Source: Erwinia typographi (lineage in GTDB: Bacteria; Pseudomonadota; Gammaproteobacteria; Enterobacterales; Enterobacteriaceae). Taken from it: a DNA stretch of 64,000 nt. Below are positions 56,059-64,000 of the stretch, in pieces; the stretch's first letter is position 1, and every line of letters begins with the position of its first letter. The DNA lies in assembly GCF_000773975.1 (NCBI RefSeq), contig NZ_JRUQ01000016.1, forward strand, positions 62,001 through 126,000, read 5' to 3'. A program made the position numbers and the translations under genes. The notes under the pieces were generated by a model that was not told the origin of the DNA, did no database searches, and saw nothing but the letters and a program-made list of their open reading frames with translations.

Positions 56059-56502
56059 ATGACCTTACAAGCGTGGTGTTTTTCCTGGCGAGGCCGTTTA
56101 GGACGGCGGGATCTGTGGGTCTGGCTGACGCTCTGGCTGGCGTTAATGATGATTCTTTCCCTGCTGGTGGATAAAGGCTGGGTCGGCCCGCAAACGGCGG
56201 CGTTTGGCGTGGTTTTCCTGCTATTGCCTACCAGCGCGGTGGTGGTTAAGCGTCTGCACGATCGTAATAAAGCCGGCTACTGGGCGCTGCTGCTGCTGGT
56301 TGCCTGGTTTTTACTGGCTGGCGACTGGGGAATGCTTTCCGCCCGCTGGCAGTGGGCGCTGGGGCGCTTTATTCCTACCCTGATCCTGGTGACGCTGATG
56401 CTGGAGCTGGGTACCTTCAGCGGTACGCCGGGCGAGAACCGCTTTGGAAAAACGGCCAGCCCGGTTAACTACTTTGGACGGAGAACGCCCGACTACCAGT
56501 AA
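56059..56502 (+). CDS. yiiR: DUF805 family membrane protein YiiR
   Basis: A 147-residue inner membrane protein with three to four membrane segments (WVWLTLWLALMMILSLL, AAFGVVFLLLPTSAVV, YWALLLLVAWFLLAGD, and a fourth weaker). The VVKRLHDRNKAGYW motif is the signature of the DUF805/YhaH family, of unknown function. The stop overlaps the end of the convergent fpr gene by 10 bases. Confidence 0.9.
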   Translation: MTLQAWCFSWRGRLGRRDLWVWLTLWLALMMILSLLVDKGWVGPQTAAFGVVFLLLPTSAVVVKRLHDRNKAGYWALLLLVAWFLLAGDWGMLSARWQWALGRFIPTLILVTLMLELGTFSGTPGENRFGKTASPVNYFGRRTPDYQ

Positions 56503-57239
56503 TGCTCGGCGGTCATATGGCCCGGCTTGCGCTTCAGGTGCTTGCGCATCTCCCTGGTCTCTTTCAGCAGCTGCTGGGTATCCCTGACCATTTGAGGATT
56601 ACCGCAGAGCATGATATGACTGTCCCCGACCTGCATTGGCAGTCCGACCGCCGCTTCCAGTTCGCCGCTCTCGATCAGCGCGGGCACGCGGCCGGTCAGC
56701 GAACCGGTTATCTCTTCACGGCTTACCACCGTCTGAATCCTCAGCTGGCCGTTATAGCGCTGCTGAAGCTGCTGCATCAGCGGCAGGTAGCTCAGGTCCT
56801 GCGCATAGCGGGCGGCGTGAACCAGCACGATATTCTCAAAGCGCTCCAGCCCTTTGCCCTCTTGCAAAATGGAGAGATAGGGCCCAATGGCGGTGCCGGT
56901 GGCGAGCATCCACAGCGTTTTGCATTCGGGAATTTCATCCAGGACGAAGAATCCGGCGGACTCTTTGGTGATCATCACCTCTTCGCCAGGCTGAAGCGCA
57001 TGCAGGCGAGGGCTGAGCTTCCCTTCCGGCACGGTGACCAGGTAGAACTCAAGATTATTGTCGCTCGGGGCATTGACGAAGGAGTAGGCGCGCTGGACCC
57101 GCTCTCCGTCAATTTCCAGCGCCAGCTTGGCAAACTGCCCGGCGGTAAAAGGGTCGATGGGGGCGGTGACGATCAGACTGAATAAACTGTCGGTCCAGTC
57201 GTGCACCTTAGTGATTCTGGCGTTAACCCATTCGGCCAT
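56493..57239 (-). CDS. fpr: Ferredoxin/flavodoxin-NADP+ reductase
   Basis: Fpr moves electrons between NADPH and flavodoxin or ferredoxin through FAD and takes part in the superoxide response. From MAEWVNARITKVHDW the protein has 248 residues, as in E. coli; the ATG two codons upstream is rejected. FAD binding by RAYSFVNAPSD and NADP binding by LATGTAIGPYLSIL and LCGNPQMV are evident. In E. coli SoxS activates it; no site was assigned here. Confidence 0.97.
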   Translation of the reverse strand: MAEWVNARITKVHDWTDSLFSLIVTAPIDPFTAGQFAKLALEIDGERVQRAYSFVNAPSDNNLEFYLVTVPEGKLSPRLHALQPGEEVMITKESAGFFVLDEIPECKTLWMLATGTAIGPYLSILQEGKGLERFENIVLVHAARYAQDLSYLPLMQQLQQRYNGQLRIQTVVSREEITGSLTGRVPALIESGELEAAVGLPMQVGDSHIMLCGNPQMVRDTQQLLKETREMRKHLKRKPGHMTAEHYW

Positions 57240-57541
57240 AAACAACTCCTTATTCGGGGTGGGGGCAAGACGATTTAACGGTATCTTCCCTGGTCAGCCG
57301 CAGATTTTCCAGCCTCTGCCGGTAACAAAGCTCATATCGACAAATCTGCCGGACTCTATTCACTATAACGTACAGATTGATTTACGCTGCTGCCTGCTTT
57401 TTCTGACAGTCAGCCCCACGTCCTTTTTTAGCTCCCCTCTCGCTTTGTTAACCAATCCTGATATTTTCCTCGCCATAAGGTTCCTTTCTCCTGGCGTTAC
57501 CGCTGACTTTTATGTATAGCGCCGATAATTGTGCTGATGAA
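57240..57541. other. 302-base gap between fpr and emrD
   Basis: The two genes are divergent, so both promoters must lie here. The right half is T-rich. No clear -10/-35 pair, operator or small gene was recognised by eye. Confidence 0.5.
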
Positions 57542-58726
57542 ATGAAAAAAATTGAAAACGGGCATCTGTTGGTGATGCTGATTGCGCTGGTGGCCGTTGG
57601 GCAGATGGCGCAAACCATCTATGTGCCTGCGATGGCGACTATCGCTGAGGCGTTTAACGTTCGTGACGGAGCCGTGCAGCGGGTGATGGCGGCCTATCTG
57701 ATGACCTATGGCGGCTCACAGCTGCTGTATGGACCGCTATCGGACAATATCGGCCGCCGCCCGGTCATTCTGGCCGGGCTGGTGATTTTCTGCGTGGGTT
57801 CGCTGATCGCACTTGGTGCCCCGACCTTCGATATGTTGGTGCTGGGCAGCGCGATTCAGGGGCTGGGAACCGGTGTGGCAGGGGTAATGGCGCGCACTAT
57901 GCCGCGTGACCTTTATGCAGGCGGTTCGCTCAGGCTGGCTAACAGCCTGCTGAATATGGGGATTCTGGTCAGCCCGCTTATCGCGCCGATCGTTGGCGCG
58001 CTGCTGACGCACTTGTTGGGATGGCAGGCCTGCTTTGCGTTTCTGCTGCTGTTCTGTGGCACCGTGGGGACGGCAATGCTGCGCTGGCTGCCGGAGACGC
58101 GCCCAGCGCCGGTTGAAAAACGCGCGCTGTTCTCACGCTATCTTCCACTGCTGGCTGACGGGACATTTATTCGCTATCTGATCATGCTGATGGGCGCGCT
58201 GGGCGGAATTGCCGTGTTTGAGGCCAGCTGCGGCGTGTTGATGGGTGGCGTGCTGGGGCTGAACAGTCTGACGGTCAGCCTGCTGTTCATCCTGCCGATC
58301 CCGGCAGCCTTCTTTGGCGCCTGGTTTGCCGGCAAAGAGAACCGGCCTTTCCAGCAGATGATGTGGTGGTCAGTAAACAGCTGCCTGCTGGCCGGTGCGA
58401 TGATGTGGATCCCCGCGTGGTTTGGCGTGATGACCATCTGGACGCTGGTGGTGCCTGCGGCGGTATTCTTCTTCGGCGCCGGGATGCTGTTTCCGCTGGC
58501 GACAACCGGCGCGATGGAACCCTGGCCCTTTATGGCGGGTACGGCGGGCGCGCTGCTGGGCGGTTTGCAAAACCTCGGATCGGGACTGGCCGCCTGGCTC
58601 TCCGCGCTGCTGCCTCAGACCGGACAGTTCAGCCTTGGCATGCTGATGTTCGCGATGGCGCTGCTAATCCTGCTCTGCTGGCTGCCGCTTTCACGTCGGC
58701 CAGAGCCGCAGGCCTCGGCGGGTTGA
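57542..58726 (+). CDS. emrD: Multidrug efflux MFS transporter EmrD
   Basis: EmrD is a 12-helix major facilitator pump that exports uncouplers and amphipathic drugs with proton exchange. From MKKIENGHLLVMLIALVAVGQMAQTIY it has 394 residues, the E. coli length; a frame from 57512 adds ten residues. Loop motif A is present as YGPLSDNIGRRPVIL, and FILPIPAAFFGAWFAGKE and FFGAGMLFPLATTGAMEP match EmrD closely. It lies between fpr and glpX. Confidence 0.95.
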   Translation: MKKIENGHLLVMLIALVAVGQMAQTIYVPAMATIAEAFNVRDGAVQRVMAAYLMTYGGSQLLYGPLSDNIGRRPVILAGLVIFCVGSLIALGAPTFDMLVLGSAIQGLGTGVAGVMARTMPRDLYAGGSLRLANSLLNMGILVSPLIAPIVGALLTHLLGWQACFAFLLLFCGTVGTAMLRWLPETRPAPVEKRALFSRYLPLLADGTFIRYLIMLMGALGGIAVFEASCGVLMGGVLGLNSLTVSLLFILPIPAAFFGAWFAGKENRPFQQMMWWSVNSCLLAGAMMWIPAWFGVMTIWTLVVPAAVFFFGAGMLFPLATTGAMEPWPFMAGTAGALLGGLQNLGSGLAAWLSALLPQTGQFSLGMLMFAMALLILLCWLPLSRRPEPQASAG

Positions 58727-58783
58727 AGTGCGCCTCTACGGCTGCCCGTAGAGGCTGGAGATCTCAATACCTTGTACCGGCGA

Positions 58784-59794
58784 TTACAGAATAAAAGGAT
58801 GCAGGTTTTCGTCTTTACGGTCGAGGTAGTGAATTGACTGAATGCGGCGGATGGTCCGCGATTTGCCGCGCACCAGCAGCGTTTCGGTGGTGGCGATGTT
58901 GCCTTTACGGGTGATGCCTTTTAGCAGATCGCCGCTGGTGATGCCGGTTGCCGAAAATATCACGTTATCGTTGCGCGCCATCTCGTCAAGGCGCAGAACC
59001 TTGCCGGCCTCAATGCCCATCTGCTGACAGCGCTTCAGCTCCTGCTCGCCAAGCGCCCGGTTCTCTGGCGTGTCGCCTTTCACATCGTGACGCGCCAGCA
59101 GGCGGCCCTGCATATCGCCGTCCATCGCACGGATAACGGCTGCGGAGATCACGCCTTCCGGGGCACCGCCGATGCCGTACATCACGTCGACTTCGCTGTC
59201 CGGCATACAGGTGAGGATTGAGGCGGCCACATCGCCATCGGGAATGGCGAAAATACGCACGCCCAACTGCTGTAACGCGGCGATAACGCCGTCGTGGCGC
59301 GGCTTAGCCAGAAGGGTCACGGTCAGTTCGGACAGCGGTTTTTGCAGCGCCTGCGCCACGCGCTTCAGGTTCTCCTCCAGCGGCAAGGCCAGATCGATCG
59401 CGCCTTTGGCTCCCGGCCCGACGATCAGTTTTTCCATGTACATATCCGGCGCGTTGAGGAAGCTGCCCTTGTCGCCAACCGCCAGTACGGCCAGCGCGTT
59501 GGATTGGCCCATTGCGGTCATCCGCGTTCCCTCAATCGGATCGACGGCGATATCTACGGCGTCACCTTCACCGCTACCTACCTTCTCGCCGATATACAAC
59601 ATCGGGGCTTCATCAATTTCACCCTCGCCAATGACGATCTGACCATCAATATTCACTTTGTTCAGCATGATGCGCATGGCGTGGACGGCAGCGCCGTCAG
59701 CAGCATTTTTATCGCCGCGTCCCAGCCACTTGTAGCCTGCCAGCGCAGCCGCTTCCGTTACGCGTGAAAATTCAATGGCAAGTTCTCGTTTCAT
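58784..59794 (-). CDS. glpX: Class II fructose-1,6-bisphosphatase GlpX
   Basis: GlpX hydrolyses fructose 1,6-bisphosphate in gluconeogenesis, which is needed when glycerol is the carbon source. The 336-residue protein equals E. coli in length and shows the metal and substrate segments IVIGEGEIDEAPMLYIGE, VDPIEGTRMTAMG and GGAPEGVISAA. It is the third gene of glpFKX, 102 bases after glpK. Confidence 0.98.
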   Translation of the reverse strand: MKRELAIEFSRVTEAAALAGYKWLGRGDKNAADGAAVHAMRIMLNKVNIDGQIVIGEGEIDEAPMLYIGEKVGSGEGDAVDIAVDPIEGTRMTAMGQSNALAVLAVGDKGSFLNAPDMYMEKLIVGPGAKGAIDLALPLEENLKRVAQALQKPLSELTVTLLAKPRHDGVIAALQQLGVRIFAIPDGDVAASILTCMPDSEVDVMYGIGGAPEGVISAAVIRAMDGDMQGRLLARHDVKGDTPENRALGEQELKRCQQMGIEAGKVLRLDEMARNDNVIFSATGITSGDLLKGITRKGNIATTETLLVRGKSRTIRRIQSIHYLDRKDENLHPFIL

Positions 59795-59896
59795 GATTAG
59801 CCTCGGAAAAATGTTGAGGCGGGAAGTCTATCACAGCGGGGATGAAGGTGAGGGGAAAAGCCCGCGGCCAGAGCAGCCGCGGGCACTTTTTCAGAC

Positions 59897-61411
59897 TTAC
59901 GAATCGTCCTGTTCTTCCCACGCCTGGGCGCGGGAAACGGCTTTCTTCCAGCCTGCGTAGAGATAGTTACGCTGGGTGGTTTCAATACCAGGGCGGAATT
60001 CACGCTCAATTACCGCCTTGGCGCGAACTTCGTCCAGATCGGACCAGAAGCCTACGGCCAGGCCAGCCAGATAGGCAGAACCCAGCGCGGTCACTTCCAG
60101 CACCTCAGGGCGTTCGACGCGGGTTCCCAGAATGTCAGACTGGAACTGCATCAGGAAGTTGTTGGCTACCGCGCCGCCATCCACGCGCAGGGATTGCAGG
60201 CGCGTATTGGCATCAATTTGCATCGCCTCCAGCACGTCGCGAGTCTGATAAGCAATCGACTCCAACGTGGCGCGGATAATGTGGTTGGCATTCGCGCCGC
60301 GCGTCAGGCCGAAGATTGCCCCACGAGCATACGGGTCCCAGTAGGGAGCGCCGAGTCCGGTAAAGGCTGGCACCATATACACGCCGTTGCTGTCTTTCAC
60401 TTTCGAGGCAAAGTATTCGGAGTCCGTCGCGTCGCCGATCAGCTTCATCTCGTCACGCAGCCACTGGATTGACGCGCCGCCAATAAACACCGCGCCTTCC
60501 AGCGCGTAGTTCACTTCGCCGCGTGGGCCACAGGCAATGGTGGTTAGCAGACCATTGCTTGAGGTTACCGCTTCGGTACCGGTATTCATCAGCATAAAGC
60601 AGCCGGTGCCGTAGGTGTTCTTCGCCATGCCCGGCTGAACGCACAGCTGGCCATACAGCGCGGCCTGCTGGTCACCGGCAATCCCGGCGATAGGAATACG
60701 CGTACCGCCCTTACCACCAATGTTGGTCTGGCCGTACACTTCTGAAGAGGATTTCACCTCTGGCAACATCTCACGCGGAATATCCAGGATCTCCAGCATA
60801 CGCTGATCCCACTCCAGCTTGTGGATGTTAAACATCATGGTACGCGAGGCGTTAGTGTAATCGGTGATATGCACCCGTCCCTGCGTCATCTTCCACACCA
60901 GCCAGGAGTCGACGGTGCCGAACAACAGCTCGCCGCGTTTCGCCCGCTCGCGCGATCCGTCTACGTGGTCGAGGATCCACTTCACCTTGGTGCCAGAGAA
61001 GTAAGGGTTAATCACCAGGCCGGTGGTGTGCTGGATGTACTCTTCCAGCCCTTCTTTTTTCAGCTTCGCACAGTAATCTGCGGTACGCGGATCCTGCCAG
61101 ACGATAGCGTTGTAGATCGGCTTACCGGTCTCTTTATCCCAGACAATGGTGGTTTCACGCTGGTTAGTGATGCCAATCGCGGCAATCTCATCAGAACGAA
61201 TATCGGCATGAGCCAGCACTTCTACCAGAGTGGAGCTCTGCGAAGCCCAGATATCCATCGGGTCATGCTCAACCCAGCCGGGCTTCGGATAAATTTGCTG
61301 AAATTCGCGCTGGGAGACCGCAACGATGTTGGAGTCATGATCGAGGATCACGGCGCGTGAACTGGTCGTCCCCTGATCGAGCGCGACAATGTATTTTTTT
61401 TCTGTGGTCAT
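59897..61411 (-). CDS. glpK: Glycerol kinase
   Basis: GlpK phosphorylates glycerol to glycerol 3-phosphate, trapping it in the cell. The 504-residue FGGY kinase has the N-terminal [15 protein letters not shown], glycerol-site residues in NQRETT and IVWQDPRT, and the ATP-site [11 protein letters not shown] and [16 protein letters not shown]. It is two residues longer than E. coli. It follows glpF by 32 bases in the glpFKX operon; allosteric inhibition by fructose bisphosphate and EIIA-Glc is known for the family. Confidence 0.98.
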   Translation of the reverse strand: MTTEKKYIVALDQGTTSSRAVILDHDSNIVAVSQREFQQIYPKPGWVEHDPMDIWASQSSTLVEVLAHADIRSDEIAAIGITNQRETTIVWDKETGKPIYNAIVWQDPRTADYCAKLKKEGLEEYIQHTTGLVINPYFSGTKVKWILDHVDGSRERAKRGELLFGTVDSWLVWKMTQGRVHITDYTNASRTMMFNIHKLEWDQRMLEILDIPREMLPEVKSSSEVYGQTNIGGKGGTRIPIAGIAGDQQAALYGQLCVQPGMAKNTYGTGCFMLMNTGTEAVTSSNGLLTTIACGPRGEVNYALEGAVFIGGASIQWLRDEMKLIGDATDSEYFASKVKDSNGVYMVPAFTGLGAPYWDPYARGAIFGLTRGANANHIIRATLESIAYQTRDVLEAMQIDANTRLQSLRVDGGAVANNFLMQFQSDILGTRVERPEVLEVTALGSAYLAGLAVGFWSDLDEVRAKAVIEREFRPGIETTQRNYLYAGWKKAVSRAQAWEEQDDS

Positions 61412-61443
61412 AATTCATTCCTGATGGTGTAAAGGGTTAGCAC

Positions 61444-62292
61444 TTACGCTTTACGTTGCTCAGCACGCGCTGTTGTCTTCTCGTCTTTCTTTACCACTAC
61501 GGCTCCGGGCAGATTAGGGGCAATCAGAGAGCGGTAGCCGAATGCGCCCAGGCTGGCACCGACGATCGGTCCCAAAATCGGCACGAGGAAATAAGGAATA
61601 TCACGGCCACCGGTGAAGGCGACGTTACCCCAACCTGCCAGCCAGGCAAAGAGTTTCGGACCGAAATCACGCGCCGGGTTAAGGGCGAAGCCGGTCAGAG
61701 GTCCCATCGCACCGCCGATCACCGCAATCAGCAGGCCAATCAGCAGCGGAGCCATAGGGCCGCGAGGCAGGCCGTTGCCATCATCGGTCAGCGCCATAAT
61801 CAGGCCCATCATTACCGCCGTGATCACCGCTTCCACCAGGAACGCCTGACCCACGCCAATATGCGGGTTAGGGTAGGTGGAGAAGATCCCGGCCAGGTCT
61901 AAGCTTTCAATGCTGCCGCGGACCATCTGATGCGACTGTTCGTAGTCCAGGAACAAATTGTAGTAGAGACCGTAAACCAATGCGGCAGAGCAGAAGGCCC
62001 CGGCGATTTGTGCCAGAATATAGGGCACCACTTTACGGCGTTCAAAATTGGCGAAAATGCACAGGGCGATCGTGACCGCCGGGTTCAGATGCGCTCCAGA
62101 GATGGCGGCGCTGAGATAAATCGCCATGGCAACGGCGATGCCCCAGATGATACTGATTTCCCATTGCCCAAAACTTGCGCCAGCCAGCTTCATGGCGGCG
62201 ACGCAGCCCGCACCAAAGAAGATGATGGTGGCGACACCAAGGAACTCTGCGATGCATTGCCCTTTAAGGGTAGTTGTTGCTGTCTGACTCAT
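61444..62292 (-). CDS. glpF: Glycerol uptake facilitator (aquaglyceroporin)
   Basis: GlpF is a channel of the major intrinsic protein family that lets glycerol and other small polyols cross the inner membrane. From MSQTATTTLKGQCIAEF it has 282 residues; the frame to 62400 is rejected. Six membrane helices and two half-helices with NPA boxes are present: GAHLNPAVTIAL and GFALNPARDFGPK, the latter carrying the arginine of the selectivity filter. It leads the glpFKX operon; GlpR-like operators lie about 90-130 bases upstream. Confidence 0.98.
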   Translation of the reverse strand: MSQTATTTLKGQCIAEFLGVATIIFFGAGCVAAMKLAGASFGQWEISIIWGIAVAMAIYLSAAISGAHLNPAVTIALCIFANFERRKVVPYILAQIAGAFCSAALVYGLYYNLFLDYEQSHQMVRGSIESLDLAGIFSTYPNPHIGVGQAFLVEAVITAVMMGLIMALTDDGNGLPRGPMAPLLIGLLIAVIGGAMGPLTGFALNPARDFGPKLFAWLAGWGNVAFTGGRDIPYFLVPILGPIVGASLGAFGYRSLIAPNLPGAVVVKKDEKTTARAEQRKA

Positions 62293-62739
62293 GATGACAT
62301 TTCCTGAAGGCGAGGTTAAATGTTGTACAACGTTTTTTCTCTTTCCTTGAGCCGCCCAAATCTTTTGTAGGGCTGTTGTAAATTTATCGTTAACGAGCAT
62401 AAACGAGAAATAGCGAAATCAAAAGTTGTGTGCTGTGTCATAAAAATGAGCGTTTTCGCGTCTTTTTGCTTTCCTGAAACAACATTTCATTTTTCTTTTT
62501 GGCGATTTCTCTCTCAAATCTTTAACCGCCGCCTTACTTTTGACCCGGCCGATGTTGCAAATTCCAGGTCTATGCTGAAAATTGTTAAAGACTGCGCCCG
62601 CTGCGGGTTCGCTGCTGGACTTGACGCGCCGCTCTACTTACAATCGGGACATCGTTGTTATCCGTGGACTGCCGGCTTATTCCCTGATGAACTGCGGCTG
62701 GCAACATCAACGCCTTGCTATTAGGAGAGGTCTTTTACA
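62293..62739. other. 447-base gap between glpF and zapB
   Basis: This divergent gap carries the glpFKX control region (tandem GlpR-like sites at 62382-62420) and the zapB promoter. The stretch 62430-62530 is T-rich. No gene is supported; the short frames seen have no family features. Confidence 0.6.
62382..62420 (-). promoter_or_regulatory. two tandem GlpR operators upstream of glpF
   Basis: On the minus strand the two 20-base units read about TATGCTCGTTAACGATAAAT and GATTTCGCTATTTCTCGTTT. The first fits the GlpR consensus with its CTCG-TTAA-CGA core; the second is a weaker copy. The same pair of sites in the same order is found upstream of E. coli glpFKX, where GlpR represses until glycerol 3-phosphate binds. 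Recalled comparison. Confidence 0.75.
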
Positions 62740-62979
62740 ATGTCATTTGAAGTGTTCGAAAAACTGGAAGCGAAAGTACAGCAGGCGATTGATACCATCA
62801 CCCTGTTGCAGATGGAAATTGAAGAACTGAAAGAGCAGAACACCAACCTGAACAATCAGGTTCAGCAGGCTGCCGGGAACAGTGATTCACTGGTGCGTGA
62901 AAACCAGCACCTGAAGGAAGAGCAGCTTGTCTGGCAGGAGCGCCTGCGTGCACTGCTGGGGAAAATGGAAGAGGTCTGA
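62740..62979 (+). CDS. zapB: Cell division protein ZapB
   Basis: ZapB is a coiled-coil protein that joins FtsZ-bound ZapA to the MatP-bound terminus and helps Z-ring assembly. The 79-residue protein is predicted to be one coiled coil over nearly its full length ([22 protein letters not shown], heptad pattern) and is two residues shorter than in E. coli. AGGAGAGG precedes the ATG. A strong terminator follows and the next gene, rraA, converges. Confidence 0.95.
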   Translation: MSFEVFEKLEAKVQQAIDTITLLQMEIEELKEQNTNLNNQVQQAAGNSDSLVRENQHLKEEQLVWQERLRALLGKMEEV

Positions 62980-62991
62980 TGACCAAAAGAG

Positions 62992-63018
62992 AAACGGGTG
63001 CCGCTGGCACCCGTTTTT

Positions 63019-63020
<2 letters not shown>
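62992..63020 (+). terminator. Rho-independent terminator after zapB
   Basis: ACGGGTGCC (62994-63002) and GGCACCCGT (63006-63014) form a 9-base stem with a 3-base loop, followed by six T. It overlaps the end of the convergent rraA by two bases and may serve both genes. Confidence 0.92.

Positions 63021-64000
<980 letters not shown>

Overview
The window looks like a chromosome segment from an Enterobacterales bacterium, most likely of the Erwinia/Pantoea side of the order. Gene order is recognisably enterobacterial: rph-pyrE, slmA, dut-coaBC, radC, rpmBG, mutM, coaD-waa cluster-hldD, kbl-tdh, yibQ-envC, yibN, secB-gpsA-cysE, trmL, cpxAR/cpxP, fieF, pfkA, sbp, cdh, tpiA, yiiQ, yiiR, fpr, glpFKX, zapB, rraA, menA. 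The LPS genes are of the Klebsiella/Serratia/Erwinia type (waaE, wabG, wabH, wabN), not the E. coli type. Genus assignment is inference from gene content and protein resemblance recalled from memory; no search was run.

Layout. 1-277 is the 3' end of an ABC-2 permease. 364-6713 holds nucleotide and housekeeping genes (rph, pyrE with its attenuator hairpin, slmA, dut, coaBC, radC, rpmB, rpmG, mutM). 6722-21488 is coaD plus the LPS inner/outer core cluster: waaA-waaE-coaD in one minus-strand unit; waaQ, wabG, a WaaH-like enzyme and a GT9 enzyme in another; wabH; wabN on the plus strand; then hldD-waaF-waaC-waaZ-like-waaL. 21720-23956 is the threonine degradation pair kbl-tdh, in which kbl carries an in-frame amber codon. 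23997-28431 is an apparent envC-yibQ-glycosyltransferase-glycosyltransferase operon. 28441-29278 contains intact yibN flanked by decayed remnants of gpmM and grxC. 29332-32188 is secB-gpsA-cysE and trmL. 32226-35030 is the Cpx envelope stress system, including the CpxQ small RNA in the cpxP 3' end. 35126-36541 holds zinT under a Zur box and a small overlapping gene pair whose first member resembles the start of an Ntox44 toxin domain. 36588-40749 is fieF, pfkA, sbp, cdh.

40789-54398 is a block of about fourteen genes lying between cdh and tpiA, which are neighbours in E. coli. It carries yhjD and yhjC, an SDR oxidoreductase, PhzF, VOC, EthD, YciI and GST family proteins, several regulators with divergent partners, a LysE exporter, mqo and an aldehyde dehydrogenase. 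This is the main accessory region. From 54489 the conserved order resumes: tpiA, yiiQ, yiiR, fpr, emrD, glpX-glpK-glpF with tandem GlpR-like operators, zapB, rraA and the 3' part of menA running off the right end.

Working together: the waa/wab genes build a heptose-Kdo core probably decorated with uronic acid and glucosamine, ligated by WaaL; EnvC, SlmA and ZapB serve division; Cpx (with CpxP and CpxQ) monitors the envelope; GlpF-GlpK-GlpX take up and use glycerol, with TpiA and PfkA in the same central carbon pathway. The most notable sequence-level observations are the kbl amber codon, the gpmM and grxC remnants either side of yibN, and the small toxin-fragment/membrane-protein pair. No tRNA, rRNA, CRISPR array, insertion sequence or prophage was recognised.
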